From positions 1 to 64,000 of the forward strand of contig NZ_JAILYN010000007.1 of NCBI RefSeq assembly GCF_019795155.1: DNA of 64,000 nucleotides, in the 5' to 3' direction. Of this stretch, positions 24,533-33,680 are shown in pieces. Position 1 is the stretch's first letter. Every line of letters starts with the position of its first letter. A program made the translations under genes and the position numbers. The DNA is from Marinobacterium arenosum (GTDB lineage: Bacteria > Pseudomonadota > Gammaproteobacteria > Pseudomonadales > Balneatricaceae). The notes below the pieces were generated by a model that saw nothing but the letters and a program-made list of their open reading frames with translations, was not told the DNA's origin and did no database searches.

Positions 24533-25225
24533 TTAAGGCGTACGCACCAACCCCTTGCCGATGACTTCCGCCTTCACCTCCTTGCCGGAGCGGCTGTTGG
24601 TGACCCGGATCTGGTCGCCGACTTGGCCCTGTTGTTGGGCGATGCCGGTGGCGCGGATCACCACGCCATTACGCTGGGCCTCGATAATGACTGAGTCGCC
24701 TTTGCTGACTGCAGCGGCGACCTGCAGGTCGCCACTGCTGATGATGCGGCCGGCGCTGAGCGTGCGATTGGCGATCTTGCCGATCGCCTGTTCCGGTGTG
24801 GCCAGGCTGTCCGAATGACGGATCATGTCCAGCGACTGGATCCGCAGGTGTTTGCTGCTGATCCGTTCGCCACGGCGGATGCGTACCGCGGCTGTCAGGC
24901 CGTTGCGCGAAGCGGATACGTTGGCCGAGATAAACAGGCTCCACAACGGCGCGTTGCAGCTGGCCTTGATCACCACCCGGCTGCTGCTGGTTTTAGGGGT
25001 GGTAAATCGCAATGGCGTGGTGCAGCGCTTGCGTGAGACCAGGTTATTAATAGGATTTACGTTGACTTCGATTAGCGCGCCGGGAAATTGCTCGCGGTAG
25101 TGTTGGTGCAGGAATTTTGCCGCCTGCTGCTCAATTGCGCTGGTTGTTTCCTGCCCAAAACTGTATAAAGGCATCAACAACATGCCTATCTGCAAGGCGG
25201 TTCGTACTAGATTTGTGATGTTCAC
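24533..25225 (-). CDS. flgA: P-ring assembly chaperone FlgA
   Basis: FlgA is the periplasmic chaperone for P-ring formation by FlgI. The 230-residue precursor has an N-terminal signal peptide (hydrophobic 8-22, cut near FGQ/ET) and a C-terminal SAF-type domain, with RRGERISSKHLRIQSLDM near 117-134 and VVIRATGIAQQQGQVGDQIRVTNSRSGKEVKAEVIGKG at the end. It lies upstream of flgM and divergent from cheV, as in Pseudomonas and Vibrio. Confidence 0.93.
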   Translation of the reverse strand: MNITNLVRTALQIGMLLMPLYSFGQETTSAIEQQAAKFLHQHYREQFPGALIEVNVNPINNLVSRKRCTTPLRFTTPKTSSSRVVIKASCNAPLWSLFISANVSASRNGLTAAVRIRRGERISSKHLRIQSLDMIRHSDSLATPEQAIGKIANRTLSAGRIISSGDLQVAAAVSKGDSVIIEAQRNGVVIRATGIAQQQGQVGDQIRVTNSRSGKEVKAEVIGKGLVRTP

Positions 25226-25306
25226 CGTCCGGCTCTGGATAGTTCGGGTTCAGGGGTGGCGGGTGACGTCAAAGACGTAAGAAATAGTCCACAGGATCGA
25301 GAAATC

Positions 25307-26245
25307 ATGTCAGGTATCCTAGATAGTGTAAACCTGCGTACCCAGATGGTGGGGCAGAACCGCCTGGAACTTCTGCTGTTCGCGCTGGAGTCGGAACAGC
25401 AGTACGGCATCAACGTGTTCAAGGTGCGTGAAGTATTGCAGTGCCCTCAGTTGACCGAAGTACCGCGACAGACTTCTGCGATCAAGGGGATGGCCCATAT
25501 CCGTGGCGAAACCATTCCGGTATTGGACTTGTCGGAGGCGATCGGCCGATCCTCGATTCCTGCGACCGACCGCCAGCGCTGCTTCCTGGTGGTTGCTGAG
25601 TACAATAAGCGCACCCTGGCGTTCCTGGTCCGCAAGGTCGATCGCATTCTCAATACCCAGTGGGACCAGATCATGGCACCGCCGACCGAAATCGGGGTTG
25701 AGAACTACCTGACCGCGGTATTCGAGCATGACGGCAAGCTGATCGAGATTCTGGATGTCGAACAGATCCTGGCGGATCTGTATCCGATGTCGACCGAAGT
25801 CAGCGCCGATGTGGCCACCGACCGGGTCAAGGAGCAGGCCAAGCAGCACCATGTGCTGATCGTCGACGACTCCTCCGTGGCCCGTAACCAGATGCAGCGC
25901 AGTCTGGAGTCGCTGGGTCTGAAGGTGACCTCGGCCAACAACGGCCGTATCGCCTGGGATCTGCTCAACTCACTGACGTCGCGTGGCATCGACGTGACCG
26001 AGTATTTCCTGATGATGATCTCCGATATCGAGATGCCGGAAATGGACGGCTATACGCTGACCTCCATGGTGCGTGAAGACGAGCGGATGAGCGACCTGTT
26101 CGTTGTCCTGCATACCTCTCTGTCGGGTGGTTTCAACGTGTCGATGGTGAAGAAAGTCGGCGCAGACGGCTTCCTGGCGAAGTTCAACCCCAATGAGCTG
26201 GCCAGTGTGGTGGTGAACCGCATTGATGACATCAGCGCTCATTGA
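25307..26245 (+). CDS. cheV: Chemotaxis coupling protein CheV
   Basis: CheV joins a CheW-type coupling domain (about 15-165, with IKGMAHIRGETIPVLDLSEAIG) to a response-regulator domain (about 190-305, with HHVLIVDDSSVARNQMQRSLE and the phospho-acceptor aspartate in MMISDIEMPEMDGY). It links receptors to CheA and helps adaptation. The 312-residue length is normal. The frame reaches 25256, but MSGILDSVNLRTQMVGQNRLELL is the family N-terminus. The divergent spacer to flgA contains a TGACGTCA palindrome (25263-25270) and no obvious sigma-54 or sigma-28 site. Confidence 0.95.
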   Translation: MSGILDSVNLRTQMVGQNRLELLLFALESEQQYGINVFKVREVLQCPQLTEVPRQTSAIKGMAHIRGETIPVLDLSEAIGRSSIPATDRQRCFLVVAEYNKRTLAFLVRKVDRILNTQWDQIMAPPTEIGVENYLTAVFEHDGKLIEILDVEQILADLYPMSTEVSADVATDRVKEQAKQHHVLIVDDSSVARNQMQRSLESLGLKVTSANNGRIAWDLLNSLTSRGIDVTEYFLMMISDIEMPEMDGYTLTSMVREDERMSDLFVVLHTSLSGGFNVSMVKKVGADGFLAKFNPNELASVVVNRIDDISAH

Positions 26246-26263
26246 TACAGGGTTGGATGATTA

Positions 26264-27115
26264 ATGAGTTCAGGCTTATCGAGCCCGCTGTCGATCGATC
26301 GTAATGACTTCGCTCTGTTCAGCCGCTTTCTGGAGGATAGCTGCGGTATTGTGCTGTCCGAGAACAAGCAATACCTGGTGCAGAGCCGGCTCGGCAAGAT
26401 ATTGCAGGAGCAGCAGGTCAGTTCGCTGAGCGATCTGGTGTCCCGTCTGTCACGACCGGGCGGCAGCCGTTTGAAGGAGCAGGTCATCGATGCGATGACC
26501 ACCAACGAAACCCTGTGGTTCCGAGATAGCCATCCCTACGATCTGTTGAAAGCCCGGGTGTTGCCCGAGTTGGTTGAGAACAACGCCGTCGGCAAGTTAA
26601 GAATCTGGTCGGCGGCCTGCTCGACCGGTCAGGAGCCGTACTCGTTGAGCATGATCCTGTCGGAGTTTAAAGAGCAGAACCGCAGCGCGTTCGGCTTGGG
26701 CGAGGAGATCGTTGCCACCGATATCTCTACCCATGTGCTGGCGCAGGCCAAGGCGGGCGTGTACGAGATGCTGGCGTTGGGGCGTGGCTTGTCGCCGGAG
26801 CGCAAGAATCGTTTCTTCCATGAACGCCCTGATGGTTCCTGGGAGGTACAGTCGGCGATCAAGTCGAAGGTCCGTTTCCAGCATTTCAATCTGTTGGGCC
26901 CGTATGGCAGCCTGGGGCGGTTTGACATTATCTTCTGCCGCAATGTGCTGATCTATTTCTCCACTGAGCGCAAGCTGGAGATCCTGCGTAAGATGCACGG
27001 CGTGCTGCGCAAGGGCGGCTACCTGTTCCTGGGTGCCTCCGAATCACTGTCCGGTCTGTCCGACCTGTACGAAATGGTGCATTGCCGCCCCGGCATCATG
27101 TACCGTGCGATCTAG
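26264..27115 (+). CDS. cheR: Chemotaxis protein methyltransferase CheR
   Basis: CheR methylates glutamates of chemoreceptors with S-adenosylmethionine. The 283-residue protein has the helical N-terminal domain, then the substrate loop MTTNETLWFRD near 78-88, the SAM-binding RIWSAACSTGQEPYSLSM near 113-130, IVATDIS, FDIIFCRNVLIYF, and the C-terminal GGYLFLGASES. It lies 18 bp after cheV and ends at a strong terminator, so cheV-cheR is a two-gene unit before flgB. Confidence 0.96.
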   Translation: MSSGLSSPLSIDRNDFALFSRFLEDSCGIVLSENKQYLVQSRLGKILQEQQVSSLSDLVSRLSRPGGSRLKEQVIDAMTTNETLWFRDSHPYDLLKARVLPELVENNAVGKLRIWSAACSTGQEPYSLSMILSEFKEQNRSAFGLGEEIVATDISTHVLAQAKAGVYEMLALGRGLSPERKNRFFHERPDGSWEVQSAIKSKVRFQHFNLLGPYGSLGRFDIIFCRNVLIYFSTERKLEILRKMHGVLRKGGYLFLGASESLSGLSDLYEMVHCRPGIMYRAI

Positions 27116-27181
27116 AACGGATTGCCGCTCAAGCGGCAAATGGCTGCCGCCGGTGGCGGCCACATACTCTTGCTTCCACCG

Positions 27182-27208
27182 AAAAAGCCCGTAATAACGG
27201 GCTTTTTT
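27182..27208 (+). terminator. Intrinsic terminator after cheR
   Basis: AAAAGCCCGT and ACGGGCTTTT form the stem around a short AATA-type loop, followed by a T-tract. It separates cheVR from the flgB promoter, which starts a few bases later. Confidence 0.9.
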
Positions 27209-27212
27209 CATT

Positions 27213-27230
27213 TTGGCCTGTAGTTTGCTT
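27213..27230 (+). promoter_or_regulatory. Sigma-54 promoter of the flgB operon
   Basis: TTGGCCTGTAGTTTGCTT has the invariant GG (27215-27216) and GC (27227-27228) exactly 10 bp apart and the preferred TTGC at -12. It lies 31 bp upstream of flgB. FleQ or FleR is the expected activator. Confidence 0.85.
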
Positions 27231-27260
27231 AAGTGGTTGTAACGAACACGGAGGCAACCG

Positions 27261-27662
27261 ATGGCCATCACCTTTGATAAAGCACTGGGAATTCATGACG
27301 ACGCGATGCTGTTGCGGGCGCGCCGGGCAGAAGTGCTGTCAAACAACATCGCCAATGCCGATACCCCGAACTACAAGGCGCGGGATCTTGATTTCAAGGC
27401 GGTATTGGAAGGCCAGATGCAGCTGGAGAAGCCGCTGGAGATGTCGCGTACCGACAACGCGCACCAGTACGGCATTGCCGATCCGGATTATGCTGCCGAA
27501 CTGATGTTCCGCATCCCTCATCAGGCCTCGGTCGATGGCAACACCGTCGAGGTGCAGGAGGAGATGGCCCGCTATACCAAGAACGCGATGGATTACCAGG
27601 CCTCCTTCAACTTCCTTGACCGTAAGTTCAAGGGGCTGAGCTCGGCGATTAAGGGTGAATGA
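27261..27662 (+). CDS. flgB: Flagellar proximal rod protein FlgB
   Basis: FlgB is one of the proximal rod proteins of the basal body, exported through the flagellar gate. The 133 residues show the rod-protein N-terminal signature RRAEVLSNNIANADTPNYKARDLDF near 26-50 and a helical C-terminus (NAMDYQASFNFLDRKFKGLSSAI). It opens the flgBCDE operon, and flgC begins at its stop codon. Confidence 0.96.
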   Translation: MAITFDKALGIHDDAMLLRARRAEVLSNNIANADTPNYKARDLDFKAVLEGQMQLEKPLEMSRTDNAHQYGIADPDYAAELMFRIPHQASVDGNTVEVQEEMARYTKNAMDYQASFNFLDRKFKGLSSAIKGE

Positions 27663-27664
27663 CG

Positions 27665-28099
27665 ATGTCTTTGAGTAACGTATTCGGTATTGCCGGCTCT
27701 GGCATGAGTGCCCAGACCATCCGGCTGAACACCACCGCCAGTAACCTGGCCAACGCCGAGAGTGTCAGCTCCAGTCTGGAAGAAACCTACCGGGCCCGTA
27801 AGACGGTGTTCAGTGTCCGCTCGCCGGAGCCGGAACAGATCCGCGATAACGCCGATGGCCTGCAACCGGGCCAGGGCGTCCAGGTGCTGGGGGTGGTGGA
27901 AAGCGATGCCGAGCTGCGCCAGGAATACAGTCCGGACCATCCGATGGCCGATGAGAATGGCTATGTTTACTACCCTAACGTCAACGTGGTCGAAGAGATG
28001 GCCGATATGATTTCGGCATCGCGGTCCTTCCAGATCAATGCCGAGATGATGAATACAGCCAAGCAGATGTTGCAGCAGACCCTGCGGCTTGGTCAGTAA
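27665..28099 (+). CDS. flgC: Flagellar proximal rod protein FlgC
   Basis: FlgC is the second proximal rod component. It has the family N-terminus MSLSNVFGIAGSGMSAQTIR and NTTASNLANAESVSSS, and the C-terminal VNVVEEMADMISASRSFQINAEMMNTAK block (144 residues). A start at 27659 would overlap the flgB stop as ATGA, but the ATG at 27665 has AAGGGTGA at the right distance and gives the conserved MSL start; both are possible. Confidence 0.95.
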   Translation: MSLSNVFGIAGSGMSAQTIRLNTTASNLANAESVSSSLEETYRARKTVFSVRSPEPEQIRDNADGLQPGQGVQVLGVVESDAELRQEYSPDHPMADENGYVYYPNVNVVEEMADMISASRSFQINAEMMNTAKQMLQQTLRLGQ

Positions 28100-28113
28100 C
28101 GAGGAGACTAGTT

Positions 28114-28860
28114 ATGGCTGTGAATGGCATTAACAGTAGCCAAAACGTCTACGAACAGATCAACCAGCGGGAGCAGGCAAACAGCACCCAGAAGACGGAA
28201 AACGCCGACAACGAGATGTTCATGGAGCTGCTGATTGCGCAGCTGAAAAACCAGGATCCGACGGCGCCGACCGATACCAATGCCTTCATGCAGCAGATCT
28301 CGTCGATGTCGATGGTTGAAAGCATGAACAACCTGAACAGCAATATGGAGAGTTTCACCGGCTCCATGTTGAGCAGTCAGCAGGCATTGCAGGCCTCTTC
28401 AATGGTTGGCAAGAGCGTTTATGTCGAGAGTAATACGGTGCCGATCGGCCAGAATGGCGCCAACGCCTGGGCGGAGGGCTATGCCGTGCTGGATGAGGCC
28501 ACCGAGAACCTGAGGGTCAAGGTGTACGACAGCAGCGGTAGCCTGATCACCACCGCGGACATGGGGGCGCAGGACAAGGGAGAGGCTCCATTCTATTGGC
28601 AATCGCCGATGGTGGACAGCGATCAGCCGGTAGATCCGAGCGATCCGGATGGAGATAAGATTCAGGTGGTTCAGTACCCGCCGGGCGAGTACAAGTTCGT
28701 GGCCCAGGTGCCTGATGAGGACGGTGTTTATAAGGACGTGGCTGTGGCGATGAATATGCCGGTTAACAGTGTGTCCCTGAATGGCAGTGGCGTGGGGATG
28801 GAGCTGAATACCCCCGCGGGCAGCTACAAAATGAGTGAAATTGTAAAAGTCGGAGCGTGA
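28114..28860 (+). CDS. flgD: Flagellar hook cap protein FlgD
   Basis: FlgD caps the growing hook and directs assembly of FlgE. The 248-residue protein has the conserved N-terminal region EMFMELLIAQLKNQDPTAPTDTNAFMQQISS (around 34-64), a middle domain with Ig/tudor-like beta strands, and ends in a strand-rich tail. GAGGAGA lies before its ATG. It sits between flgC and flgE as usual. Confidence 0.95.
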   Translation: MAVNGINSSQNVYEQINQREQANSTQKTENADNEMFMELLIAQLKNQDPTAPTDTNAFMQQISSMSMVESMNNLNSNMESFTGSMLSSQQALQASSMVGKSVYVESNTVPIGQNGANAWAEGYAVLDEATENLRVKVYDSSGSLITTADMGAQDKGEAPFYWQSPMVDSDQPVDPSDPDGDKIQVVQYPPGEYKFVAQVPDEDGVYKDVAVAMNMPVNSVSLNGSGVGMELNTPAGSYKMSEIVKVGA

Positions 28861-28870
28861 GGAAGAGCAG

Positions 28871-30973
28871 ATGGCAGGTTTTAATACAGCCGTAACGGGC
28901 ATCAAGTCTGCGACCACAGAGCTGGATGTTGTCGGTAACAATATTGCGAACTCCAGTACGGTCGGCTTCAAGGCCTCCCGCACAGAGTTCGGTGATATTT
29001 ACTCCAATGCGGTGGTCGGCGCGGGTTCCAGTAACGTGGCCGGGTCCGGTGTGACGGTCACCGATATCGCGCAGGACTTTAAGAGCGGTACCATCGAATT
29101 TACCAACTCCAACCTGGACCTGGCGATCAACGGTAGCGGTTTCTTCCAGCTCAGCGACGGCCAGGGCGGAGTGACCTACACCCGTGCCGGCTCGTTCGAG
29201 CTGGATAAGGACGGTTTTATCGTCTCCAAGAACGGCAAATACCTGCAGGGCTACGGCCTGGATGCCCAGGGCAACCAGCTGCCGCTGCGCAATATGGCGG
29301 TAGACCAGAAAGAGAGCCCGCCGCACGCCACCGAGAACATCGCGTTGTCGTTCAACATCGATTCGGCGGCTGATTCTTCGCTGCTGGCGCCGATCTACGA
29401 TAAGAACAATGCCAGCTCCTTTACCTGGTCGACCACGGTGGAAACCTTCGACAGCCTGGGTAATTCGCACAATATCAAGTTTAACTTTGCCGAGCAGCGG
29501 CCGGTGCGCGAGGTGTACGAGTACACCGTTATGGAAAATGACGACGCCACCGCCGGTGATGGTAATGGTGACGGCACTTTCCCGGCGACCATTTCCGGTA
29601 TCGCAATTGCCGACCTGGCTGCCCAGCTGACCGCTGATAACCACATCGACTGGGGGGCTAACGCCACCTATACGCAATATCGGCTTGATCTGGAGCAGCA
29701 GGATCCGCGTATCGACGTCGACAGCATGACCTTCGATCCGGCGACCGGGACTCTGAGTTTCGAGCTGAAAGCCGACTCGTCCGCCACCGGCGACGTGCGT
29801 GTGGTGGGGTTGGAAGATACCGACGCCGATGGCATCGGTGATCTCGCTACCCAGGCGGTTCTGGTGCCGAATAACCTGACCATCGATGGCTATCCGGCCA
29901 CCCGCGATGCCAACGAGGTGCAGAGCTACACCCTGGATGCGGCCAATGCGGCGATCTTTGATGCGGCAAACGGCACCCTGCTGGCGGCGACTGATCTCGA
30001 TATCGGCGGCTATCTGATTCCGTTGGATACCAGCATGACCGCAGATGATATCGGCCAGCTGATCGCTGACAGCGCCGAGTCGATCAAGGAGCTGAACCCG
30101 GATATCAAGGCGGTTCAGTATGACAGCTCCACCAATACCTTCGATATCATCTGGGAGGAGGAGTCTGGCGATGTCGGTATCCTACCGGTCAGCGGCGGCG
30201 CTACCAGCCCGTTCACCACGGCGGATAACACGCCTGCCAGCAACGTCAAGGGTGACAACAGCTTCATGGGTGTCTACCGGATGTATGGCTACCTGAACGA
30301 CGATCAGCAGCTCAATTTGGGTAAGCGGGTCGATCCGGGCGAAGCCGGCTTTGCCGCTCAGAATACCGAGGTTGGTCCGGTGGTGATCAGGTTCAACCCG
30401 ACCACCGGTGTGCTGTCTGAGGTAAACGGCGAAACGCTGATCGCTGGCGGTGCGGTGCCGAAGCTCACTATCCTGGGCGCTGACCCGGCCAACCCGACCG
30501 ATACGATTCTGGAATCGGATATCGATAACCTGAAAGGTATCCAGCTGGATATCGCCGGTTCGACCCAGTACCGGGATGCCAATATCGTCAAGCCGGGCGG
30601 TTCTCAGGATGGTTATACCAAGGGTGACCTGATCGGCGTCTCCTTTGCTGAAACCGGTGAGATGGTGGCCAGCTTCAGTAACGGTCAGTTGATGAACCTG
30701 GGGCTGGTGGCGGTTGCCACCTTCGAAAACCAGTCCGGTCTGCAACCGGCGGGCGATACCGAGTGGGTGGCGACGCTGGAATCCGGCCAGGCCAGTTTGA
30801 ACCCGCCGGGCACCGGCCTGAGCGGTACCTTGCGGTCGGCGGCGCTGGAACAGTCCAACGTCGACCTGTCCGAAGAGCTGGTCAAGCTGATCGAAGCGCA
30901 GCGTAATTACCAGGCCAACTCCAAGACGCTGGAAACCCTGAATACGGTGACCCAGTCGATCCTGCAGATCTGA
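28871..30973 (+). CDS. flgE: Flagellar hook protein FlgE
   Basis: FlgE polymerises into the hook. The N-terminal signature FNTAVTGIKSATTELDVVGNNIANSSTVGFKASRTEF and the C-terminal coiled segment VDLSEELVKLIEAQRNYQANSKTLETLNTVTQSILQI are conserved. At 700 residues it is clearly longer than the roughly 400-460 residues of enteric and Pseudomonas proteins; the excess lies in the middle D2/D3 domains (about 150-560), which are the surface-exposed, variable part. The gene ends the flgBCDE unit and is followed by a hairpin and a repeat-filled gap. Confidence 0.95.
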   Translation: MAGFNTAVTGIKSATTELDVVGNNIANSSTVGFKASRTEFGDIYSNAVVGAGSSNVAGSGVTVTDIAQDFKSGTIEFTNSNLDLAINGSGFFQLSDGQGGVTYTRAGSFELDKDGFIVSKNGKYLQGYGLDAQGNQLPLRNMAVDQKESPPHATENIALSFNIDSAADSSLLAPIYDKNNASSFTWSTTVETFDSLGNSHNIKFNFAEQRPVREVYEYTVMENDDATAGDGNGDGTFPATISGIAIADLAAQLTADNHIDWGANATYTQYRLDLEQQDPRIDVDSMTFDPATGTLSFELKADSSATGDVRVVGLEDTDADGIGDLATQAVLVPNNLTIDGYPATRDANEVQSYTLDAANAAIFDAANGTLLAATDLDIGGYLIPLDTSMTADDIGQLIADSAESIKELNPDIKAVQYDSSTNTFDIIWEEESGDVGILPVSGGATSPFTTADNTPASNVKGDNSFMGVYRMYGYLNDDQQLNLGKRVDPGEAGFAAQNTEVGPVVIRFNPTTGVLSEVNGETLIAGGAVPKLTILGADPANPTDTILESDIDNLKGIQLDIAGSTQYRDANIVKPGGSQDGYTKGDLIGVSFAETGEMVASFSNGQLMNLGLVAVATFENQSGLQPAGDTEWVATLESGQASLNPPGTGLSGTLRSAALEQSNVDLSEELVKLIEAQRNYQANSKTLETLNTVTQSILQI

Positions 30974-31002
30974 TCGCTTGGCATTTGCCGTCTTTTCTCT
31001 CC

Positions 31003-31029
31003 AAGGGGCTGCTTTGCAGCCCCTTGTTT
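31003..31029 (+). terminator. Hairpin after flgE, probable terminator
   Basis: AAGGGGCTGC and GCAGCCCCTT form a perfect 10-bp stem with a TTT loop, followed by the weak tail GTTTC. It lies 30 bp after flgE. Because the T-tract is poor, termination may be partial. Confidence 0.6.
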
Positions 31030-31136
31030 CGTTGCGGTCTTAGGTCCGGCGGGATAGGTCTGGCCGGGTAGGTCTGGCCGGGTAGGTGCCGGCGTGTTTT
31101 CATCGCCTGCGACGGTGCTGCCCCGTACAGAGGTCC

Positions 31137-31282
31137 TGTAGGGCCGGACCCGGCCGGCCAAACGCCGGCAGGCGTTTCAACCCTCGGTGCCATCGGCGGG
31201 TATCGCTGGCGCCCCGGGTGGCGCCCTAAAGGGACCTGTCGTAGCAGCCCGCTCTGAGGGCGACCTCTGCAGCCTACGCCAA
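31137..31282. repeat. Dispersed palindromic repeats between flgE and flgF
   Basis: A 94-bp copy of the TGTAGGGC-type element (31137-31230, with GGCCGGCC, AACGCCGGCAGGCGTT and CGCCCCGGGTGGCG) is followed by a fragment of the second type (GTAGCAGCCCGCTCTGAGGG, 31239-31258). The rest of the gap to 31331 shows no gene. Confidence 0.8.
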
Positions 31283-31331
31283 TCCTTCCGCTATCGGTGC
31301 CCCAGGGGCATGCCAGGCCCGTTTCTACAGA

Positions 31332-31348
31332 TTGGCCCACTCTTTGCT
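31332..31348 (+). promoter_or_regulatory. Sigma-54 promoter of the flgF operon
   Basis: TTGGCCCACTCTTTGCT has GG and GC separated by exactly 10 bp and TTTGC at -12. It lies 63 bp before flgF and allows flgF-flgL to be expressed independently of flgBCDE. Confidence 0.8.
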
Positions 31349-31410
31349 TTCTCTTATCAAATGACGATGCAGTGGCAAAGGCCACCCGACCAATTTAAGC
31401 GGAAGTTGAG

Positions 31411-32154
31411 ATGGATAAGGTTCTCTACCTGGCAATGAGCGGTGCGCGTGAGAACATGCTGGCGCAGCGTGCCCACGCCAACAATCTCGCCAATGCCAAT
31501 ACCACCGGATTCAAGAGCGACCTGGCGCAAGCCCGCGCGATGCAGGTGTTTGGTGAAGGCTATGCCTCCCGCGTCTACGCTCAGAGCGAGCGCCCGGCGA
31601 CCGATACCACCACCGGCACGCTGATCGATACCGGCCGCAAACTGGATGTGGCGATCGACGGGGACGGCTGGATTACGGTGCTGCGACCGGATGGAACCGA
31701 GGGGTACACCCGTGCCGGCGAACTGCAGATCAATGCCGCCAGCCAGTTGGTGACTGGCAATGGTTTGCCGGTGATGGGCAACGGCGGCATCCCGATCGTT
31801 TTGCCGGACATGGAAAGCCTGGAAATTGCTAAAAACGGCACCATCACCATTCGCCCGCTGGGCGCCGGTCCGGATGAAATTGAAGTTGTCGATCAGATCA
31901 AACTGGTCAACCCGCAACCGGGTACCCTGTGGAAGGGGCCGGATGGCCTGATGCAAACCGATAACGGCCAGCCGCTGCCGCAGGATCTGAATGTTGCATT
32001 GCGCTCCGGATATCTGGAGTCCAGCAACGTGAATGCCGTGCAGGAGCTGACCAGCATTATCGCCACCGCGCGTCAGTTCGAGATGCACGTAAAAATGATG
32101 AAGACCGCGGAGGAGAACTCCTCCACCGCCAGCCAGATCATGCGCCTGAGCTGA
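31411..32154 (+). CDS. flgF: Flagellar proximal rod protein FlgF
   Basis: FlgF is a proximal rod component. The 247-residue protein has the rod N-terminus YLAMSGARENMLAQRAHANNLANANTTGFKSDLAQ, the conserved core ATDTTTGTLIDTGRKLDVAIDGDGW (about 67-91), and the C-terminal YLESSNVNAVQELTSIIATARQFEMHVKMMKTAEEN. It begins the second operon and is followed 27 bp later by flgG. Confidence 0.96.
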   Translation: MDKVLYLAMSGARENMLAQRAHANNLANANTTGFKSDLAQARAMQVFGEGYASRVYAQSERPATDTTTGTLIDTGRKLDVAIDGDGWITVLRPDGTEGYTRAGELQINAASQLVTGNGLPVMGNGGIPIVLPDMESLEIAKNGTITIRPLGAGPDEIEVVDQIKLVNPQPGTLWKGPDGLMQTDNGQPLPQDLNVALRSGYLESSNVNAVQELTSIIATARQFEMHVKMMKTAEENSSTASQIMRLS

Positions 32155-32181
32155 TCGCGTAGGACCTGAGGAGAGTACAAG

Positions 32182-32967
32182 ATGCACGGTGCGTTGTTTG
32201 TCGCGAAAACCGGCCTGGGAGCCCAGGATACCAACCTGAAGCTGATCTCCAACAACCTGGCCAACGTCAGTACGGTCGGCTTCAAGAAGGATCGCGCATC
32301 CTTTGAAGATCTTGTGTACCAGATGCGCCGCCAGCCGGGTGCCCAGTCGTCGGAAGAGTCTCAGTTGCCGTCCGGCCTGCAGGTGGGTAGCGGTGTGCGG
32401 GTGGTCGGTAGCCAGAAGCTGTTCGAAGATGGCGATTCAATTGTTACCGGCGAGACCTATGACCTGGCGATCAGCGGGCGCGGTTTCTTCCAGATCAGCC
32501 TGCCCAATGGTGACCTGGCTTACTCCCGCAATGGCCAGTTCCATATCAACCCCGACGGTCAGTTGGTGACGGCGGAAGGCTATCTGCTGGAACCCAACAT
32601 CACCCTGCCGGAGGAGGTGGTGGAGGTTACCGTCTCGGCAGACGGTCTCGTCAATGTCATTACCGCCGGTGATCCGAATCCGCAGGAGATCGGTCAGATT
32701 CAGCTGGCTGACTTCATCAACCCGGCCGGCCTGCAGGCGATGGGCCAGAACCTGTTCCTGGAGACGGCGGCCAGCAATGCGCCGATCCTGAACAACCCGG
32801 GTGACGGCGGTGCCGGCCTGATCAACCAGGGGATGCTGGAGGGCTCCAACGTCAACGCGGTCGAGGAGCTGGTCAATATGATCACCACCCAGCGGGCTTA
32901 CGAGATGAACTCAAAAGTGATCTCCACCGCCGATCAGATGCTGTCCTACGTGACTCAGAACCTGTAA
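32182..32967 (+). CDS. flgG: Flagellar distal rod protein FlgG
   Basis: FlgG forms the distal rod that passes through the P and L rings. The 261 residues include KLISNNLANVSTVGFKKDRASFEDLVYQMRRQPG near 24-57, the FlgG-specific rod stretch absent from FlgE, then LQVGSGVRVVG and the C-terminal EGSNVNAVEELVNMITTQRAYEMNSKVISTADQML. A clear AGGAGAG ribosome site precedes its ATG. Confidence 0.97.
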   Translation: MHGALFVAKTGLGAQDTNLKLISNNLANVSTVGFKKDRASFEDLVYQMRRQPGAQSSEESQLPSGLQVGSGVRVVGSQKLFEDGDSIVTGETYDLAISGRGFFQISLPNGDLAYSRNGQFHINPDGQLVTAEGYLLEPNITLPEEVVEVTVSADGLVNVITAGDPNPQEIGQIQLADFINPAGLQAMGQNLFLETAASNAPILNNPGDGGAGLINQGMLEGSNVNAVEELVNMITTQRAYEMNSKVISTADQMLSYVTQNL

Positions 32968-32988
32968 TAGCGGATTGAGGTGAAGACG

Positions 32989-33663
32989 ATGAGAGCGGTC
33001 CTGTTGTGGACAATGGCGGTGTTGCTGCTGAGTGGCTGTGTCAACAAGCCGCCGAAGCCGGACAATCCGGTCTATGCGCCGGTACGCCCGCAGGCCCTGG
33101 TGCAACCCCAGGCGGTGACCGGTTCCATCTATAACCCGGCCACCAGTATGGATCTTTATGGCGAAGGTCGTGCTCGCCGGGTGGGCGATATCCTGACCGT
33201 TGTGCTGACCGAGAGTACCCAGTCCAGCAAGAGCGCCAAGACGGAGGTCGACAAATCCGGCTCAACCACGCTTCAGCAACCAACGGTGCTGGGCAATGCG
33301 GTTTCGATCGCTGGCAACCCGTTGAGCTTCAGCTTGCCGGAAAGCACCACCGAGTTCGAAGGGGAAGGTAAATCCAACATGAGCAACAGCCTCAGCGGCA
33401 ATATCTCGGTGACCGTGCATGAGGTGTTGCCCAACGGTACGCTGCTGGTACGGGGCGAAAAGTGGCTGACGTTGAACCAGGGCGACGAATATATCCGCAT
33501 CTCCGGCATGGTGCGGCCGCGAGACGTGCTGGCGGATAACACGGTGCTGTCGACCAAGCTGGCGGACGCCCGGATCACCTACAGTGGTACCGGTAGCGTG
33601 AGTGATTCCAATGTAATGGGCTGGGTCAGCAAGTTCTTTATCAGCCCGCTCTGGCCGTTCTAA
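32989..33663 (+). CDS. flgH: Flagellar L-ring lipoprotein FlgH
   Basis: FlgH forms the outer-membrane L ring. The precursor has a lipoprotein signal with lipobox LLSGC (cysteine at about 18), then the family blocks [31 protein letters not shown] and the C-terminal [36 protein letters not shown]. The ATG at 32989 with GAGGTGAA upstream is preferred to an in-frame GTG at 32980. Confidence 0.96.
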   Translation: MRAVLLWTMAVLLLSGCVNKPPKPDNPVYAPVRPQALVQPQAVTGSIYNPATSMDLYGEGRARRVGDILTVVLTESTQSSKSAKTEVDKSGSTTLQQPTVLGNAVSIAGNPLSFSLPESTTEFEGEGKSNMSNSLSGNISVTVHEVLPNGTLLVRGEKWLTLNQGDEYIRISGMVRPRDVLADNTVLSTKLADARITYSGTGSVSDSNVMGWVSKFFISPLWPF

Positions 33664-33680
33664 CAACCGAGGTGCATGCG

